From contig RXOD01003807.1 in NCBI GenBank assembly GCA_005223375.1, positions 1-62,008 on the forward strand: 62,008 nt of DNA, in the 5' to 3' direction. Numbering within the stretch: position 1 is the stretch's first letter; every line of letters starts with the position of its first letter. Both the position numbers and the translations under genes were made by a program. The DNA comes from Amoebophrya sp. AT5.2 (lineage: Eukaryota > Sar > Dinophyceae > Syndiniales > Amoebophryaceae). Positions 1 through 10,172 of this stretch are shown here, one piece after another. Below the pieces are notes generated by a model, which saw nothing but the letters and a program-made list of their open reading frames with translations, did no database searches and was not told the DNA's origin.

Positions 1-3000
1 CCGCCGTCGTCATCGCCTGCGGCGGAGGTTGTCGTTGTGCTCTTTGCGCCGCTGGCGACCTGGCCGACGGCGGCAACCTTGAACTCGGCGGACTTCCTTT
101 TCGCATCCTCCTCCAGCGGGAAGTACTCGTCGGTGAGAGCGCCGGCGAGAAGAGAGTTCGCGTTCTCCTGTGACGGTTTGTTCGTCGCGCCGCTTATTGT
201 TCCTTCGGCATCATGATCTTGCTGCTGCTGGTTGACGTCGTCCAGGAAATCGTCGTGCGACTGCGAACAATTCGCGCCCTGACTTCCTGCATCCTGATCA
301 ACCGAATCTCCGCCTTGTTCCTCGTCATCTTCAAGCAATTCTTCGCCGCTCTTGTTCACACCCGCAGGCACTTCCCCGTTCGCACCAATTGTTTCGGCAC
401 TGAGGAGCCGCTTCTGCACTAGGTCGACGCTGCTCTTCGTCCGCAAGTCGACTCCGTAGTTGACAACGCGAAGCAGGGTAGTTTCCGGCTTCAGCTCGGC
501 GATTTGGTCGCAGACACGAAGAAAGGTGTCCCACTCGCCCAGCTGCGTCAGCAGCTTCAGAATCTGCTGCGTCAGCCGGATGTTTTGGCTAACCGTCTTC
601 TCACGCAGCACAATTTCCGTGAGAGGATCCGCTGTATCTGCACTTGGAATCGCACTGCATCCACGGAGCAGAGGGTTCCATTCCTTTGCGTCATTCACGG
701 GAACAAGGATACTGGCGGGGTATCGAGCGGCAGGGGAGGCCTGCTGCAGCGCGGCCACTTCGTCTCCCTCCACGTCGACGAAGTCGTTGAGAGCCGACAT
801 CAAGCTACTGCTTTCGTCGCACATTGACGTCACTACCCGGAACTCGTCGTTGATCGTCGCCAAGAAGCTGCTCTGGTCCCCGAACTCCTCCAGAAATTCC
901 ACTTGCAGCGGCCGGATGCGGCGTAGAATCTCGCGATGGTGAAAAGACGCACTGTCGAATTTGTAGTGCTTGCCGTCGGGCATGATGAAAGCATCAATTC
1001 TGTCGCCTGGAAGCACAGTTGCGAGCTCGTCGCGAGTTGCGGAAGATGAGGACTGGTGCTCGTCGTCGCGCATGACGTCTGGCACGTAGAAGACGCGGTT
1101 GCTGTGCAGTGCCTGAAAGGCAGCAATCGACGTTTTTCTTTGAGCACGGGACCGCAGGTGTACGAATTGCTCGACCGTTTCGTCGCGACAAACGTACTCA
1201 ATGTCGAGTTTGTCCTGCTTCGTCGCGAGCGTCACAAGCCCCTTTCGCTGGTTTTTTTGAAAGCGAATCCAGAGTGGCCGTTGGAAGGCGCTCGTCGACA
1301 GCGAATCTTCGCTGTAGTTAGTACCCGTAATTACGTCGTGTTGATGTCCCTGTGCGGTAGCTCTCCACCGGTGCTGCAGGTTGTGCTCCAGCTGGCACAG
1401 CGGCTCGACGACCGGAGTTACCACCTGCTCTGTCTGCCATCCCACACCGACGACGGTACCTCTACCAGTGCCGGGCCTGCCGCCATTTACTGCTACGTCG
1501 CCGAGAGGCTCCGACGACGCAGGCACGAGTTCGAAGTGTCCGAAGTCGTAAATTTTCATGCCTTTCCGCAGCAGTTGCTTCGCCGGTATTGAGCCTGCCA
1601 GGTGGGCTTCGCGAAACCCAAGTATGCCTCCGTCGAGATCGTAGCGCAATCGCATTCCATGCTCGGGTCGCAAAAGTAAAACCACGACGAAATTTCTAGT
1701 CTCGATGTTGCTGTCGGTCGTGGCCGCTCCACGCCGTCCACGCTGCAAAACGCTCAGACCTGCTGCCTCCACGGAGTTGTGGTTCGAAAGCAAGTTCGGA
1801 GCAACCGCCCCAGACGAGAAGCCCTGGAAGAACCGATCGGTGCCAAGCAATCGGTGGCTTTTCAGTGACGCAAAAGCAGTCCCGTTCGTGTCAGACATGA
1901 TCAGCAGATCCGGCGGGTAACTGAGAAAGAGCTGCTCCTCGGTGGTCGTACTTTCCTCAGCATCTGTCTCCATCTCCGTTGCACTTCCCGCAACCGGTTT
2001 CAACACTCCGTCGCTCGTCGTTGCACCAGCTGCTTCGACGCCTCCTGCGCTGATCGCAGTAAGCAGTGCTTCTTCCTCCGGAGTCAAAGCGGTCTTCTTG
2101 CGACTTCTAGTACCAGCATCGCGCACCTTCTCGTTGACGTCGTCGACGTCTTCGCTTATTTGGCTTTGATTGTCATTGTCAAAGCTTTGAGAACCGCTTC
2201 TAGTTCCCCTTGCGCCCTTCAACATGTCTTCGTGCGACTCCTCCGTGCACGCCGCCGACGTCGTCGTATGATATGACTCGGTGCGGCCGCCGCTGGCACG
2301 GCTACGCTCCATCTCGCTTTCGTTTTCCGTCTCCGTCATCCTCTTCCCCGCTGGCCCTCCATCCGCTACCCCCCGCCCCATCAAGTGCTTGCTCATGAAG
2401 AGGCCAAAATTTGTCGACATCTTCTTGTTCTTCTCTTTCTGACTCTGGGCGGTATTTTTCTCCGCCTGACGACCGGTCGGCACCTGTTCTGCTCCCTGCA
2501 GCTCCTGCATTCTCGCTTCAGCGATGAACTCAACAGCTGTATTTTCGGCGGTGCTGAGGCCGGACTCCTCCTCAGTAAGAGAGAATGTAGAAAATTCGCC
2601 AGGCGAGGAGAACCCTGCGTTCGCGGCGGAAGCAGTGGTGGTGTGTCGGCGGCGCGGGCGCTTCTTGCTTTTCTGAGTCGGCGCGGGAGCTGCGGAGTCG
2701 TTCGTTTCTGCGACAGAATCGTGCTGGTCAACCGCTGCTGAGTGCTTTTCATCTTCTACGTGCCCTCCTTGGAGAGCGAGAGGTGGCTGCTTTCCTGTTT
2801 CTTTTGCTCCTGCTGGTGCCGTTGGCGAAACGGACAGGTTTCTTGGCTTGACCGCAATGTCGCGCTTTCGGATCGTACCTACTGAGACGTTCGAAATTGG
2901 AATTTTCGGTGACCGCTCAGCCGTGTTTGCTTTTGCCACGATGCGGTCGAACTCCTCGGCAGCACTGTCGACGCCGCCGTGGTCGCTGTGATGGCGCGAA

Positions 3001-6000
3001 CGCTTTTCCGTCCCTGCAGTTAGTCTTGGGCGCTCCTGTTCATTGACGTTTCTCAAAAGTCCCTCGAGCGGATTTGCCCGTGCGTTTCCAAGACACACCA
3101 TCCGGGAAAGGCAGCCGCCGAAAATTCCGCCGCGACTAGGACTACTTGGCGAGCGCGGAGTTGCGTTACCCACGGTGTCGCTTCCGTCACTGTGCTCGGC
3201 ATCGGCTGCGGGATCGATCGGGCGCGTCTTCTGCTCATCATTTGCTCCACGAAGTCCAGCTCGGTTCGGGGCTGGCGGCGACGACTGCGACCGTGTTCTG
3301 ACTCTCTCTTCCCCTACCTCGTCCTCGAAGATCGTCGCGGGCAGGTATCTGGTGCTCGTCGAAGAATTATGCTCAACATCGACCTCCACTCCTGCTGATG
3401 TGGTGCGCCGTTCAAAGCTCTCGTGGTCCTCGCCAAGCACAATCTCGTCCTGATGTTCAGCTGCTCGATCGGTATCCGACGCACTCGTGAGCACCTCGCC
3501 AAGGACCTCGCGCTGGTAGCGGCGGAACAGGTCCACGTCCTGGCTGCGGCGCCCTGGGCTCTCCTCGATGTGCACAACTGTGCCCTTCGAGTCCGCGTGC
3601 GACATTACCGTGGTGCCTTTAGACGATGCCGTCGCAACCACTTGCATTCCTGGGAACTGCCGTCCAACACTTCCCTCGGTGGAGCCTACAGAAGACGCAG
3701 CTGCAGAGCGGCGGCGGCTTCTTTTCAGAGACCTGCTTACCCTCGTCGGGTCAGTCTTGCCGGGCGTGGACGATGCGAGGACTCTTTCTTTCAAGGACGA
3801 GGCCCTCTCCCGATTGCTCGACGCTCCGCTCTGGAGTAGCTGGCTGTCGGCTGCGCTAGCCTCGGGCTCGCTTGTTGCGCCTGCCAGGGTATCCGCAGTA
3901 GCGTGCTGAGTTCCTCTTCCTTCCTCATCGTAGTAGTAGTCCGCGGGCATCACGCTCGTTCGTTGTTGTGATTCGCTCTGCGACTTCGTCCCAACCACGA
4001 CCGCTGTGATGAGGTCGCTCACCAATTTGCTCTTTCTCTTCTTTCTTGCGCCACTTTTTCTCTTTTGCACTTTCCCCAACACGCGCACGATATCCGAAGA
4101 CGCACTGCCGCCTCCGAGCACCTTTCCGCCCCCGTCTGTAGTCATCGTTCCAGTACTAGCTTCTTGCCCCAACATCTTCGTGCCCGCGCTTTCGCCCGAC
4201 TTGAGCACCCTCAGCTTTTCCTTCGTTGGTTCTAGGCGCTTCACTCGCGGCCGCCCCCGCCGCTTCATCGACGCGGCGCGGAACTCAAGCGCCTCCACAA
4301 TCGCTTCCCGAAATACGTCCTGCTCGCTGTTTTTCAGCACCAAGGCTTTCCTGTTCCGGCCCGCTTGCAGTTTCCGAAGACCCTCCGCCCCGGCGTAAAA
4401 CTTTAAGAACTGCTTGCGCTGCTCGTACCGCTCGCACAGGGCCGCCAACCGCAGACTGGACATGTTCATGGCAAGCAGTCTGCGGTCGTACCACAGCGAG
4501 CGCGCCGCGTCTTTCCCTTGCGTGGCCAACGTCAACTCGAAAGGCCGCTCCTCGCCGGAAAATCCAGCACCTGCTGCACCAGTAGTCAACTGGTCTCTCC
4601 CGATCCTGTCCCCGGCAGCGCGGCCATCGGTACGCGCGCCGTTGCCGCGCCGCCGAGATTTCGCCCCAAGAATGTCGCCGCGCAGCGAAGTCTGAGAATT
4701 TTTGCCGCTGGCGAGCTGGAAGATTTCGTAACCGCTCGCGTCCAGCAGCAGCTCTAGAATGTTGATCAACACTTTTTGATTCGTTGCGGAAGTGGGGAGG
4801 TTGAGTGGGCCGACCTTTGTGAGATCGGTCGTCTCACACATGCGACTGCGATTTGTCGGTGGTCGTGAAGGAAAAAGCGGCGAGTAGGCAGTGTCCGTCC
4901 AATAGCGGCCTGGGAGTGTGATAGCCAGCGCTTGCGAAGTTGTTCTTGTTATCGCGTTAGGCCCATCGGCATGTCCCGAACCCGCCCCCATGGCAGCCGA
5001 CGGACCCGTGTTCTGCGCTGAAGTCAACCCGGCTAGCTTCCTCAGCGCGCGCGTAACTGGGTTAAAGGATCTGCAGTTTCCGAAGACCAACCGCCCGCCA
5101 TCGCTTCTGCTCGCGTTCGGACTATCAAGTGCTCGCGCGGGGAAAATCAAGTTGGTTTCGCAGTCGAAGTTTGGGTGCAAAATGATGCGCTCGCACAGCT
5201 CCAAAGACTCCAGCTCGACCGCGAGCAGAAGTGGCGTCTCGAACATCCGGGAACCGTGGGCACCGGTAGTGACGCAGTTCACGCCCCGAGTAAACTCTGG
5301 ATGCTCAAGAATGCGAGTAATCACAGGCAAGTACTTGTTCAACACTGGCTCGCGCGTTGGCTTGGCGCTTGTTGCCAGTTGGCTTTGAAGGCCACCGTAC
5401 CACGGAGGTGCGGCCCCATCGCCGGTCCCTATGATCTCGTAACTGGAGAGCAGAGATCCGGGCCGGCAATCAGAATCCTCGGACTTCATCTCGACGGTCT
5501 GGCAATCAGCTGCAGACGTTAAGCTTAGTGACCACGCGTGCCTCTCTTCTTCGGTCGTTCTCAGCGCCACGAGTCGCAAAAGCCGCGTGAGCAACACACT
5601 GCGATCACGTGCCGGGCCCGCAACCCGATTGAAATTTGCCTCAGGATCGAATAGTGTGTGGGAACGAATCGCGTCCGCGAATTCGAGGAAAGAATGCGAA
5701 AGCACGCACCCCGCATACGCCGTGCCCCACACCGTTGCCCTCGGGTTGTTCAGAAAGCGGCCGTCCAAATAGGAATGCTGCAGCAGCCGAGGCAGCACCT
5801 CCTCCTTCACGAAAGTCACGTAGTTTCGCTGCAGCACCGACGCCGAGCACGAGGAACCTCGAGAGAGTTCTTCGCCTGCAGTGTGCTGACTGTGAACGAT
5901 AGCTGCCCCGTTACTGAGGTAATACGCACTGCTCGCACCAAGAACAGGCTGCGGGGGAGACTCTTGTTGTTCATCGAGATCCACGTCACGGCAGCTAGCG

Positions 6001-9000
6001 AAGAACTCATCGTCTAGAATGTAATGCAAAACTGTCCGCCCGTTTTTATCGCAGGCGTTGACCCCTGTTTTCAGCCGTAGCTCCTCCAGGTACGCCAAAA
6101 TACTGCACTGGAGACTGCGCTCCGTAACCCGCAAGATGCGCTGTTTCGCTGCTGCTGCTTTCGACGAAGAAGCAGAGAACCCAGCGCCACCTTGTGCACC
6201 GGCGCCTGCCAAACTACCGCCGGAAATTTTCAGGCCCGCAGACGCCGTGCGCAAAAAAAACCGGTACAAGGCAAATAGCTGCATCAGGAGAGACCCGTGA
6301 ATCTGGTCTTCGTAGTTGATCGCGTCAAAAGTAAGGTACCGCTCAAACCAAACCTGGCAGGCAGTCACGTCTGTGATGGTTGGGAAATCGTCTGGGAACC
6401 GTAGCGACACCATCCGTGGACCCCCCTCGCAAGCCACGCAGTCGTCCAGCGCCTCAGTCCGAAACACGCACGCTGGAGCGAGAACGTCGCGCCGCGGAAG
6501 CTCGAATCGGTAGGTTGGCTTCACTCTACCCACCTTCATGACATGCGATTGCGTTCGGTGGCTGCGAAGATACTGGAAATTTCCAACTACCTCGACAACG
6601 CGCGCCGCGGCGTCGATTCGTGCTGAGCAGAAGCTCCGTTCGACGTCTGCCTCTGCTCCTGCAGATACCGAACTAACGTGTGTGCCCGCTTGAGGAACAG
6701 GGACGTGCTCCGCGATCCGCACTTCCACCTGCCCCGCACCCGGGACGTCTTCTAGACAACAGTTTTCCATGACGAGCTGCTGGCCGCCCAGATGCTGTGA
6801 CCCCAAAGCTCCTATTCTACCCAACGGCGAGTCCGGAAAAAAGGCTTTCTCGGCAGCCGCCAAATCAACGCGCCTCTGCGGACTTACAGGGCTATCCTGC
6901 GCACTGTCGATTCGGAAAAATTCCGTGCGGCTCCCGCTATCTTGCTCACTTCGCCAGGTATGATCATCCTGATTCGGAGTCATTGTCATACCTCCAGCGG
7001 GGGCATTTGATTTTGCTTGCGACGACGTATCGGTGCCGGAGCCGGCAGGCGCTGTTCTGCTTCTGCTCGCGCTCGAAGAAGACGCAGAGGAAGAAGTCCC
7101 AGACCTGCTTGACGAAGAGCACCCTTCTGCAGTCGTGCTTCGCGCGCTGTCTCGGATCAACATGGTGTTCAGCTTGCTCGTCGGGCTTTCAACGTTGCCA
7201 TTGGCGCTTGCCGGCGTTTCGCTTTCGCCCGCTTTAGCTAGTTCATCACGCGCGGCGTCAGTCTCGGCGCTCGTCGCCGTAGCGAGACCACCCGAAGGCA
7301 ACCACCACGATGACGACGGCGCTGCAGCGGCTGCTCCTGTTGTTGCCCCCGCGACTCCTGGAGCACTCGCAGTTGCCACCCCGGAGTCTTCTTCGTCGAT
7401 CAGCTCCAGGTTGGTGAGGTTCGTGAGAGAGGCATTCGGGTTCGCAGGTCCACCTTTGCCACCCCCTCGCCTCGCGCTGCCACTTCCTGAGCTTGACGAG
7501 GAGTACGACGATCCGCTCGCTCCGTCAGTTCGTGGCGTCGTCTCTCTGTCGCTTCGCGCGGAGCCCTGGCGAGCAGAGAAGGATCCCGTCGCGCCTGAAG
7601 TTGTCCCAACCGTTGCGGACTCGCCAGTTCCCCCTCCGCTGAGGTTCACCATGTCCGTGCCCCCGCAGTCCGCGAAAACTGCACTCGAAGAAGAAGACGT
7701 TGCACTCGGGACGAGGCCTGGTGTTGTGGATGTAGCTGCAGCCGTTGCCGATGCGGAAGTCGAGCTGTAGTTAGATCGGGCGCTCGAAGCCGAACTGGCA
7801 GAACCGGAGGCTGAGCTTCCGGAAGCCGACGAAGCCAAGTTGTACATGGTGACCAGTTGGGTACCAGTGGATCCACCGCCGGCGGCTGCAGTAGAAGTCG
7901 TGGTAGCTGCGAAGGTTTTTTGCTCGCCGTGTCTCGAAGATCCTCGTTCTCCGACGCCAGGACCTGTGGTTGTCTTGGACGATTTCTTCGTGCGCCGCTC
8001 GTCCCGAATCGTCCAGAGCGATGGATCATGGTAGCCGCCCAGTTTTTTTTTGCGGGTTCCGTCGAAGCCTCCGTTGGCCGTACTACCCCCCGTCGTCCCG
8101 TCATCTGACCTATCGACCTCGTTATCGTTTTCCTCTTCACGCCTGTAAAATTCCGCCTCGATGCCGAGTCTCTCGCACAGTATCAGCCCCAATGGATTCT
8201 TCACGGCTCTGCGAAAAACCTCTTTCACATCCGCCAAGGCCGCTGCACTGGCATCAACAGGATCGTCGCCTTCGAGTTGTGAAGTTTCCGTATTCGTGGC
8301 CGGCCGAGGAGCCGAGGATCCGGATATTTCCGGTGGCTGCCCTAGCGAGAGGTTTGCATTTTTTCCGGATGTGAACGAAGGTGCCTCCATAGGGGACAGG
8401 AAGCTGGGCCGCACCCCGCCGGAAGTAATAGAATGCAAGGTTGTTCTTGAAGATTTCTGATGTGGCGCATTCGACGGATTTGTGGCCGAGGATGTGAGCG
8501 CATCCCACAAGCGCCACTCCTCCACTTCCGCAGCTACGTGCTGCGACCGGTTGTGCGGCGATGGAGACCGGGGCGCAGACTGCAAAGGATCGAGGGCAGC
8601 TTCGTCCGTCGGCGGCAGCATTGTTTCTGACGCCGCGTAGTTCACGTCGGTACCGGAAAACGCGCCGCCGCTTTGCAAAGGAACTTCCGTGTCTGGCAGC
8701 GGCATGGCGGTTCTGGAAGGTGGGCTTCCATCGCCAACCGCTCCGAAAGGTGCGGCTCCACGATGGCCAGACGCGCCACTGTTCATGATCGCCATCATGC
8801 GATGCAGCTTCGCCTCCGTCGTCGCATTCGCACCACCGGTGGCAGATTTTGTGACCCTAGAATTAGGAGTTGTTGCACTGGATCCTCCAGCCAGAGCATG
8901 AATCGCGGTCGCTCCAGCCGTAGTTGCTGGCATTGACATTGAGCTCTTCCGCATCATCCATGAACCACCGTGAACAGAAGTGGCCTCTCGCCCGCTGGGT

Positions 9001-10172
9001 TCTTGTTTCGCCTTCTCCCGGTTGTCCGCGTCCTGATCTGCGTAGTCCTCCTCGATAACAAGACGACTTTTAGTGTTCCTGCCGCTGTTCGTCTGCTGTG
9101 TCTTTAGACTAAAGTCAGCCGACGAGGATGAGTTACGAAAACAGCTGTCTTTGATGACCATTGGGGCTGGCTCAGAGGACGGTGCAAATTTTTTCGCTCC
9201 ATTTCTGCCACCCGGTTGCGGTTGTCCTGTCGTTGCCTTACCGGTGTTCGCCGACGCTCCATTAACTGTCTGCAGCATCGGCTTCAATGCGGATGAGAAG
9301 CCGCTGCTCTTGTTCTCACGGGGAATAGAGGCAGCCTGGCTTGCTCCACTTCCGTCCGAAGTGCTGAGGGCGCCCCCTCCCTCTCGTCCGCCTAACCTGA
9401 TATGGTTGATGAGCAACGGCGCCGCACCGCTGATTCCGCCCATCACAGCGGCTTGGTCTTTTCGTCCGTTTTTCTCGAAGTCCGCCAACGCGTCGTCTCT
9501 ATTTGTTTTCGACGACGGGCCTTCCGACTGGGGGACGCGTACTGCTTGCACGCCGGAGGTCAGCTCGGACGGAAACGCCATCACCCCTTCTTCCTCGCTG
9601 CAGGAGCTCGTGTGGCCAGAGGCGGAGCCGCGCACGATGAAAGGATCATTTTTACCCGCTGTGTGGGAATCGGTCTCGCCGTTGCGTTCTTCGGTGCTCC
9701 TTGCGCCCCGGGCAGCTCCCCGATTGTTCCTGCCGCCGCCCGCAGAGAAGAGGGTGGAGCCGGATCGCGCTGTCGAGCTCGACATTTTCGACGAGTTGCG
9801 GCTGAAGCCGCGACTACTCTGCTTCGATGTCGAGGCGATGAAAGCACTGCTGAAACCTCCTGCGTCGTGCTGGAGTTCGTCTGGAGGTTGCCGGCTGTCT
9901 CCGCCTTCTCGTGTAGCGTTTGGCACCCCATCGCGTAATTCCACGAACGGCTGGTCGGCCAAGCTATCCTCGTGCCCGACCAAATCTTCAGCTTCTGAAC
10001 CATGTCGCACCACGACACGCAACCCCGAAGGGCCAGCGGAGGCGAAAAACCGCTGCTTGCCGCTGGCATGATTACCCGTCGTGCGCGTCCGAATTGACGC
10101 AGAGGAAGCAGCCGCCTGCCCCTGGGGGCCGCTGACCTTAGATGGGTCGAATCTTCCGCCGCTTCCGTGCAT
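1..10172 (-). CDS. Giant protein with ankyrin-like and PDZ-like segments, 3' end cut by window edge
   Basis: I read the minus frame codon by codon from the ATG at 10172-10170 to the window edge and found no stop, so about 3390 codons are present and the C-terminus lies beyond base 1. An in-frame stop at 10251-10253 lies upstream; a second ATG follows directly at 10169. The first ~600 residues are Ser/Gly/Ala/Thr-rich and probably disordered. Residues roughly 1270-1830 (about 6350-4700) hold ankyrin-like helices, for example DKNGRTVLHYILDDEFF and ETPLLLAVELESLELCERII. Next comes a basic, disordered stretch with RRGRPRVKR (about 4250). Near 1660-1240 is a PDZ-like stretch: RLRYDLDGGILGF, then AFQRPLWIRF. 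Role unknown; a large scaffold is my inference. The frame is certain, the domain calls moderate. An upstream exon is possible. Confidence 0.85.
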   Translation of the reverse strand, partial: MHGSGGRFDPSKVSGPQGQAAASSASIRTRTTGNHASGKQRFFASAGPSGLRVVVRHGSEAEDLVGHEDSLADQPFVELRDGVPNATREGGDSRQPPDELQHDAGGFSSAFIASTSKQSSRGFSRNSSKMSSSTARSGSTLFSAGGGRNNRGAARGARSTEERNGETDSHTAGKNDPFIVRGSASGHTSSCSEEEGVMAFPSELTSGVQAVRVPQSEGPSSKTNRDDALADFEKNGRKDQAAVMGGISGAAPLLINHIRLGGREGGGALSTSDGSGASQAASIPRENKSSGFSSALKPMLQTVNGASANTGKATTGQPQPGGRNGAKKFAPSSEPAPMVIKDSCFRNSSSSADFSLKTQQTNSGRNTKSRLVIEEDYADQDADNREKAKQEPSGREATSVHGGSWMMRKSSMSMPATTAGATAIHALAGGSSATTPNSRVTKSATGGANATTEAKLHRMMAIMNSGASGHRGAAPFGAVGDGSPPSRTAMPLPDTEVPLQSGGAFSGTDVNYAASETMLPPTDEAALDPLQSAPRSPSPHNRSQHVAAEVEEWRLWDALTSSATNPSNAPHQKSSRTTLHSITSGGVRPSFLSPMEAPSFTSGKNANLSLGQPPEISGSSAPRPATNTETSQLEGDDPVDASAAALADVKEVFRRAVKNPLGLILCERLGIEAEFYRREEENDNEVDRSDDGTTGGSTANGGFDGTRKKKLGGYHDPSLWTIRDERRTKKSSKTTTGPGVGERGSSRHGEQKTFAATTTSTAAAGGGSTGTQLVTMYNLASSASGSSASGSASSASSARSNYSSTSASATAAATSTTPGLVPSATSSSSSAVFADCGGTDMVNLSGGGTGESATVGTTSGATGSFSARQGSARSDRETTPRTDGASGSSYSSSSSGSGSARRGGGKGGPANPNASLTNLTNLELIDEEDSGVATASAPGVAGATTGAAAAAPSSSWWLPSGGLATATSAETDAARDELAKAGESETPASANGNVESPTSKLNTMLIRDSARSTTAEGCSSSSRSGTSSSASSSSASRSRTAPAGSGTDTSSQAKSNAPAGGMTMTPNQDDHTWRSEQDSGSRTEFFRIDSAQDSPVSPQRRVDLAAAEKAFFPDSPLGRIGALGSQHLGGQQLVMENCCLEDVPGAGQVEVRIAEHVPVPQAGTHVSSVSAGAEADVERSFCSARIDAAARVVEVVGNFQYLRSHRTQSHVMKVGRVKPTYRFELPRRDVLAPACVFRTEALDDCVACEGGPRMVSLRFPDDFPTITDVTACQVWFERYLTFDAINYEDQIHGSLLMQLFALYRFFLRTASAGLKISGGSLAGAGAQGGAGFSASSSKAAAAKQRILRVTERSLQCSILAYLEELRLKTGVNACDKNGRTVLHYILDDEFFASCRDVDLDEQQESPPQPVLGASSAYYLSNGAAIVHSQHTAGEELSRGSSCSASVLQRNYVTFVKEEVLPRLLQHSYLDGRFLNNPRATVWGTAYAGCVLSHSFLEFADAIRSHTLFDPEANFNRVAGPARDRSVLLTRLLRLVALRTTEEERHAWSLSLTSAADCQTVEMKSEDSDCRPGSLLSSYEIIGTGDGAAPPWYGGLQSQLATSAKPTREPVLNKYLPVITRILEHPEFTRGVNCVTTGAHGSRMFETPLLLAVELESLELCERIILHPNFDCETNLIFPARALDSPNASRSDGGRLVFGNCRSFNPVTRALRKLAGLTSAQNTGPSAAMGAGSGHADGPNAITRTTSQALAITLPGRYWTDTAYSPLFPSRPPTNRSRMCETTDLTKVGPLNLPTSATNQKVLINILELLLDASGYEIFQLASGKNSQTSLRGDILGAKSRRRGNGARTDGRAAGDRIGRDQLTTGAAGAGFSGEERPFELTLATQGKDAARSLWYDRRLLAMNMSSLRLAALCERYEQRKQFLKFYAGAEGLRKLQAGRNRKALVLKNSEQDVFREAIVEALEFRAASMKRRGRPRVKRLEPTKEKLRVLKSGESAGTKMLGQEASTGTMTTDGGGKVLGGGSASSDIVRVLGKVQKRKSGARKKRKSKLVSDLITAVVVGTKSQSESQQRTSVMPADYYYDEEGRGTQHATADTLAGATSEPEASAADSQLLQSGASSNRERASSLKERVLASSTPGKTDPTRVSRSLKRSRRRSAAASSVGSTEGSVGRQFPGMQVVATASSKGTTVMSHADSKGTVVHIEESPGRRSQDVDLFRRYQREVLGEVLTSASDTDRAAEHQDEIVLGEDHESFERRTTSAGVEVDVEHNSSTSTRYLPATIFEDEVGEERVRTRSQSSPPAPNRAGLRGANDEQKTRPIDPAADAEHSDGSDTVGNATPRSPSSPSRGGIFGGCLSRMVCLGNARANPLEGLLRNVNEQERPRLTAGTEKRSRHHSDHGGVDSAAEEFDRIVAKANTAERSPKIPISNVSVGTIRKRDIAVKPRNLSVSPTAPAGAKETGKQPPLALQGGHVEDEKHSAAVDQHDSVAETNDSAAPAPTQKSKKRPRRRHTTTASAANAGFSSPGEFSTFSLTEEESGLSTAENTAVEFIAEARMQELQGAEQVPTGRQAEKNTAQSQKEKNKKMSTNFGLFMSKHLMGRGVADGGPAGKRMTETENESEMERSRASGGRTESYHTTTSAACTEESHEDMLKGARGTRSGSQSFDNDNQSQISEDVDDVNEKVRDAGTRSRKKTALTPEEEALLTAISAGGVEAAGATTSDGVLKPVAGSATEMETDAEESTTTEEQLFLSYPPDLLIMSDTNGTAFASLKSHRLLGTDRFFQGFSSGAVAPNLLSNHNSVEAAGLSVLQRGRRGAATTDSNIETRNFVVVLLLRPEHGMRLRYDLDGGILGFREAHLAGSIPAKQLLRKGMKIYDFGHFELVPASSEPLGDVAVNGGRPGTGRGTVVGVGWQTEQVVTPVVEPLCQLEHNLQHRWRATAQGHQHDVITGTNYSEDSLSTSAFQRPLWIRFQKNQRKGLVTLATKQDKLDIEYVCRDETVEQFVHLRSRAQRKTSIAAFQALHSNRVFYVPDVMRDDEHQSSSSATRDELATVLPGDRIDAFIMPDGKHYKFDSASFHHREILRRIRPLQVEFLEEFGDQSSFLATINDEFRVVTSMCDESSSLMSALNDFVDVEGDEVAALQQASPAARYPASILVPVNDAKEWNPLLRGCSAIPSADTADPLTEIVLREKTVSQNIRLTQQILKLLTQLGEWDTFLRVCDQIAELKPETTLLRVVNYGVDLRTKSSVDLVQKRLLSAETIGANGEVPAGVNKSGEELLEDDEEQGGDSVDQDAGSQGANCSQSHDDFLDDVNQQQQDHDAEGTISGATNKPSQENANSLLAGALTDEYFPLEEDAKRKSAEFKVAAVGQVASGAKSTTTTSAAGDDDG
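4700..6350 (-). other. Ankyrin-like repeat block inside the giant frame
   Basis: Translated on the minus strand this part contains several helix-turn-helix units typical of ankyrin repeats. The clearest have a Thr-Pro-Leu or Thr-Val-Leu-His core: GRTVLHYILDDEFF near 6040, ETPLLLAVELESLELCERII near 5210, and a leucine-rich pair VLINILELLLDASGYEIFQL near 4740. The units are separated by long low-complexity insertions, so the array is irregular and could be missed by simple repeat searches. Protein-protein binding is the usual role of ankyrin repeats; the partner is unknown. Confidence 0.6.

Noticed and set aside
7033..7770. Plus-strand open frame of 245 codons
   Set aside because: Antisense to the same continuous minus frame; no motif and no own regulatory context.
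9073..10071. Plus-strand open frame of 332 codons
   Set aside because: It lies wholly opposite the giant minus frame, starts at a weak start and has the composition expected of an antisense shadow of GC-rich codons.
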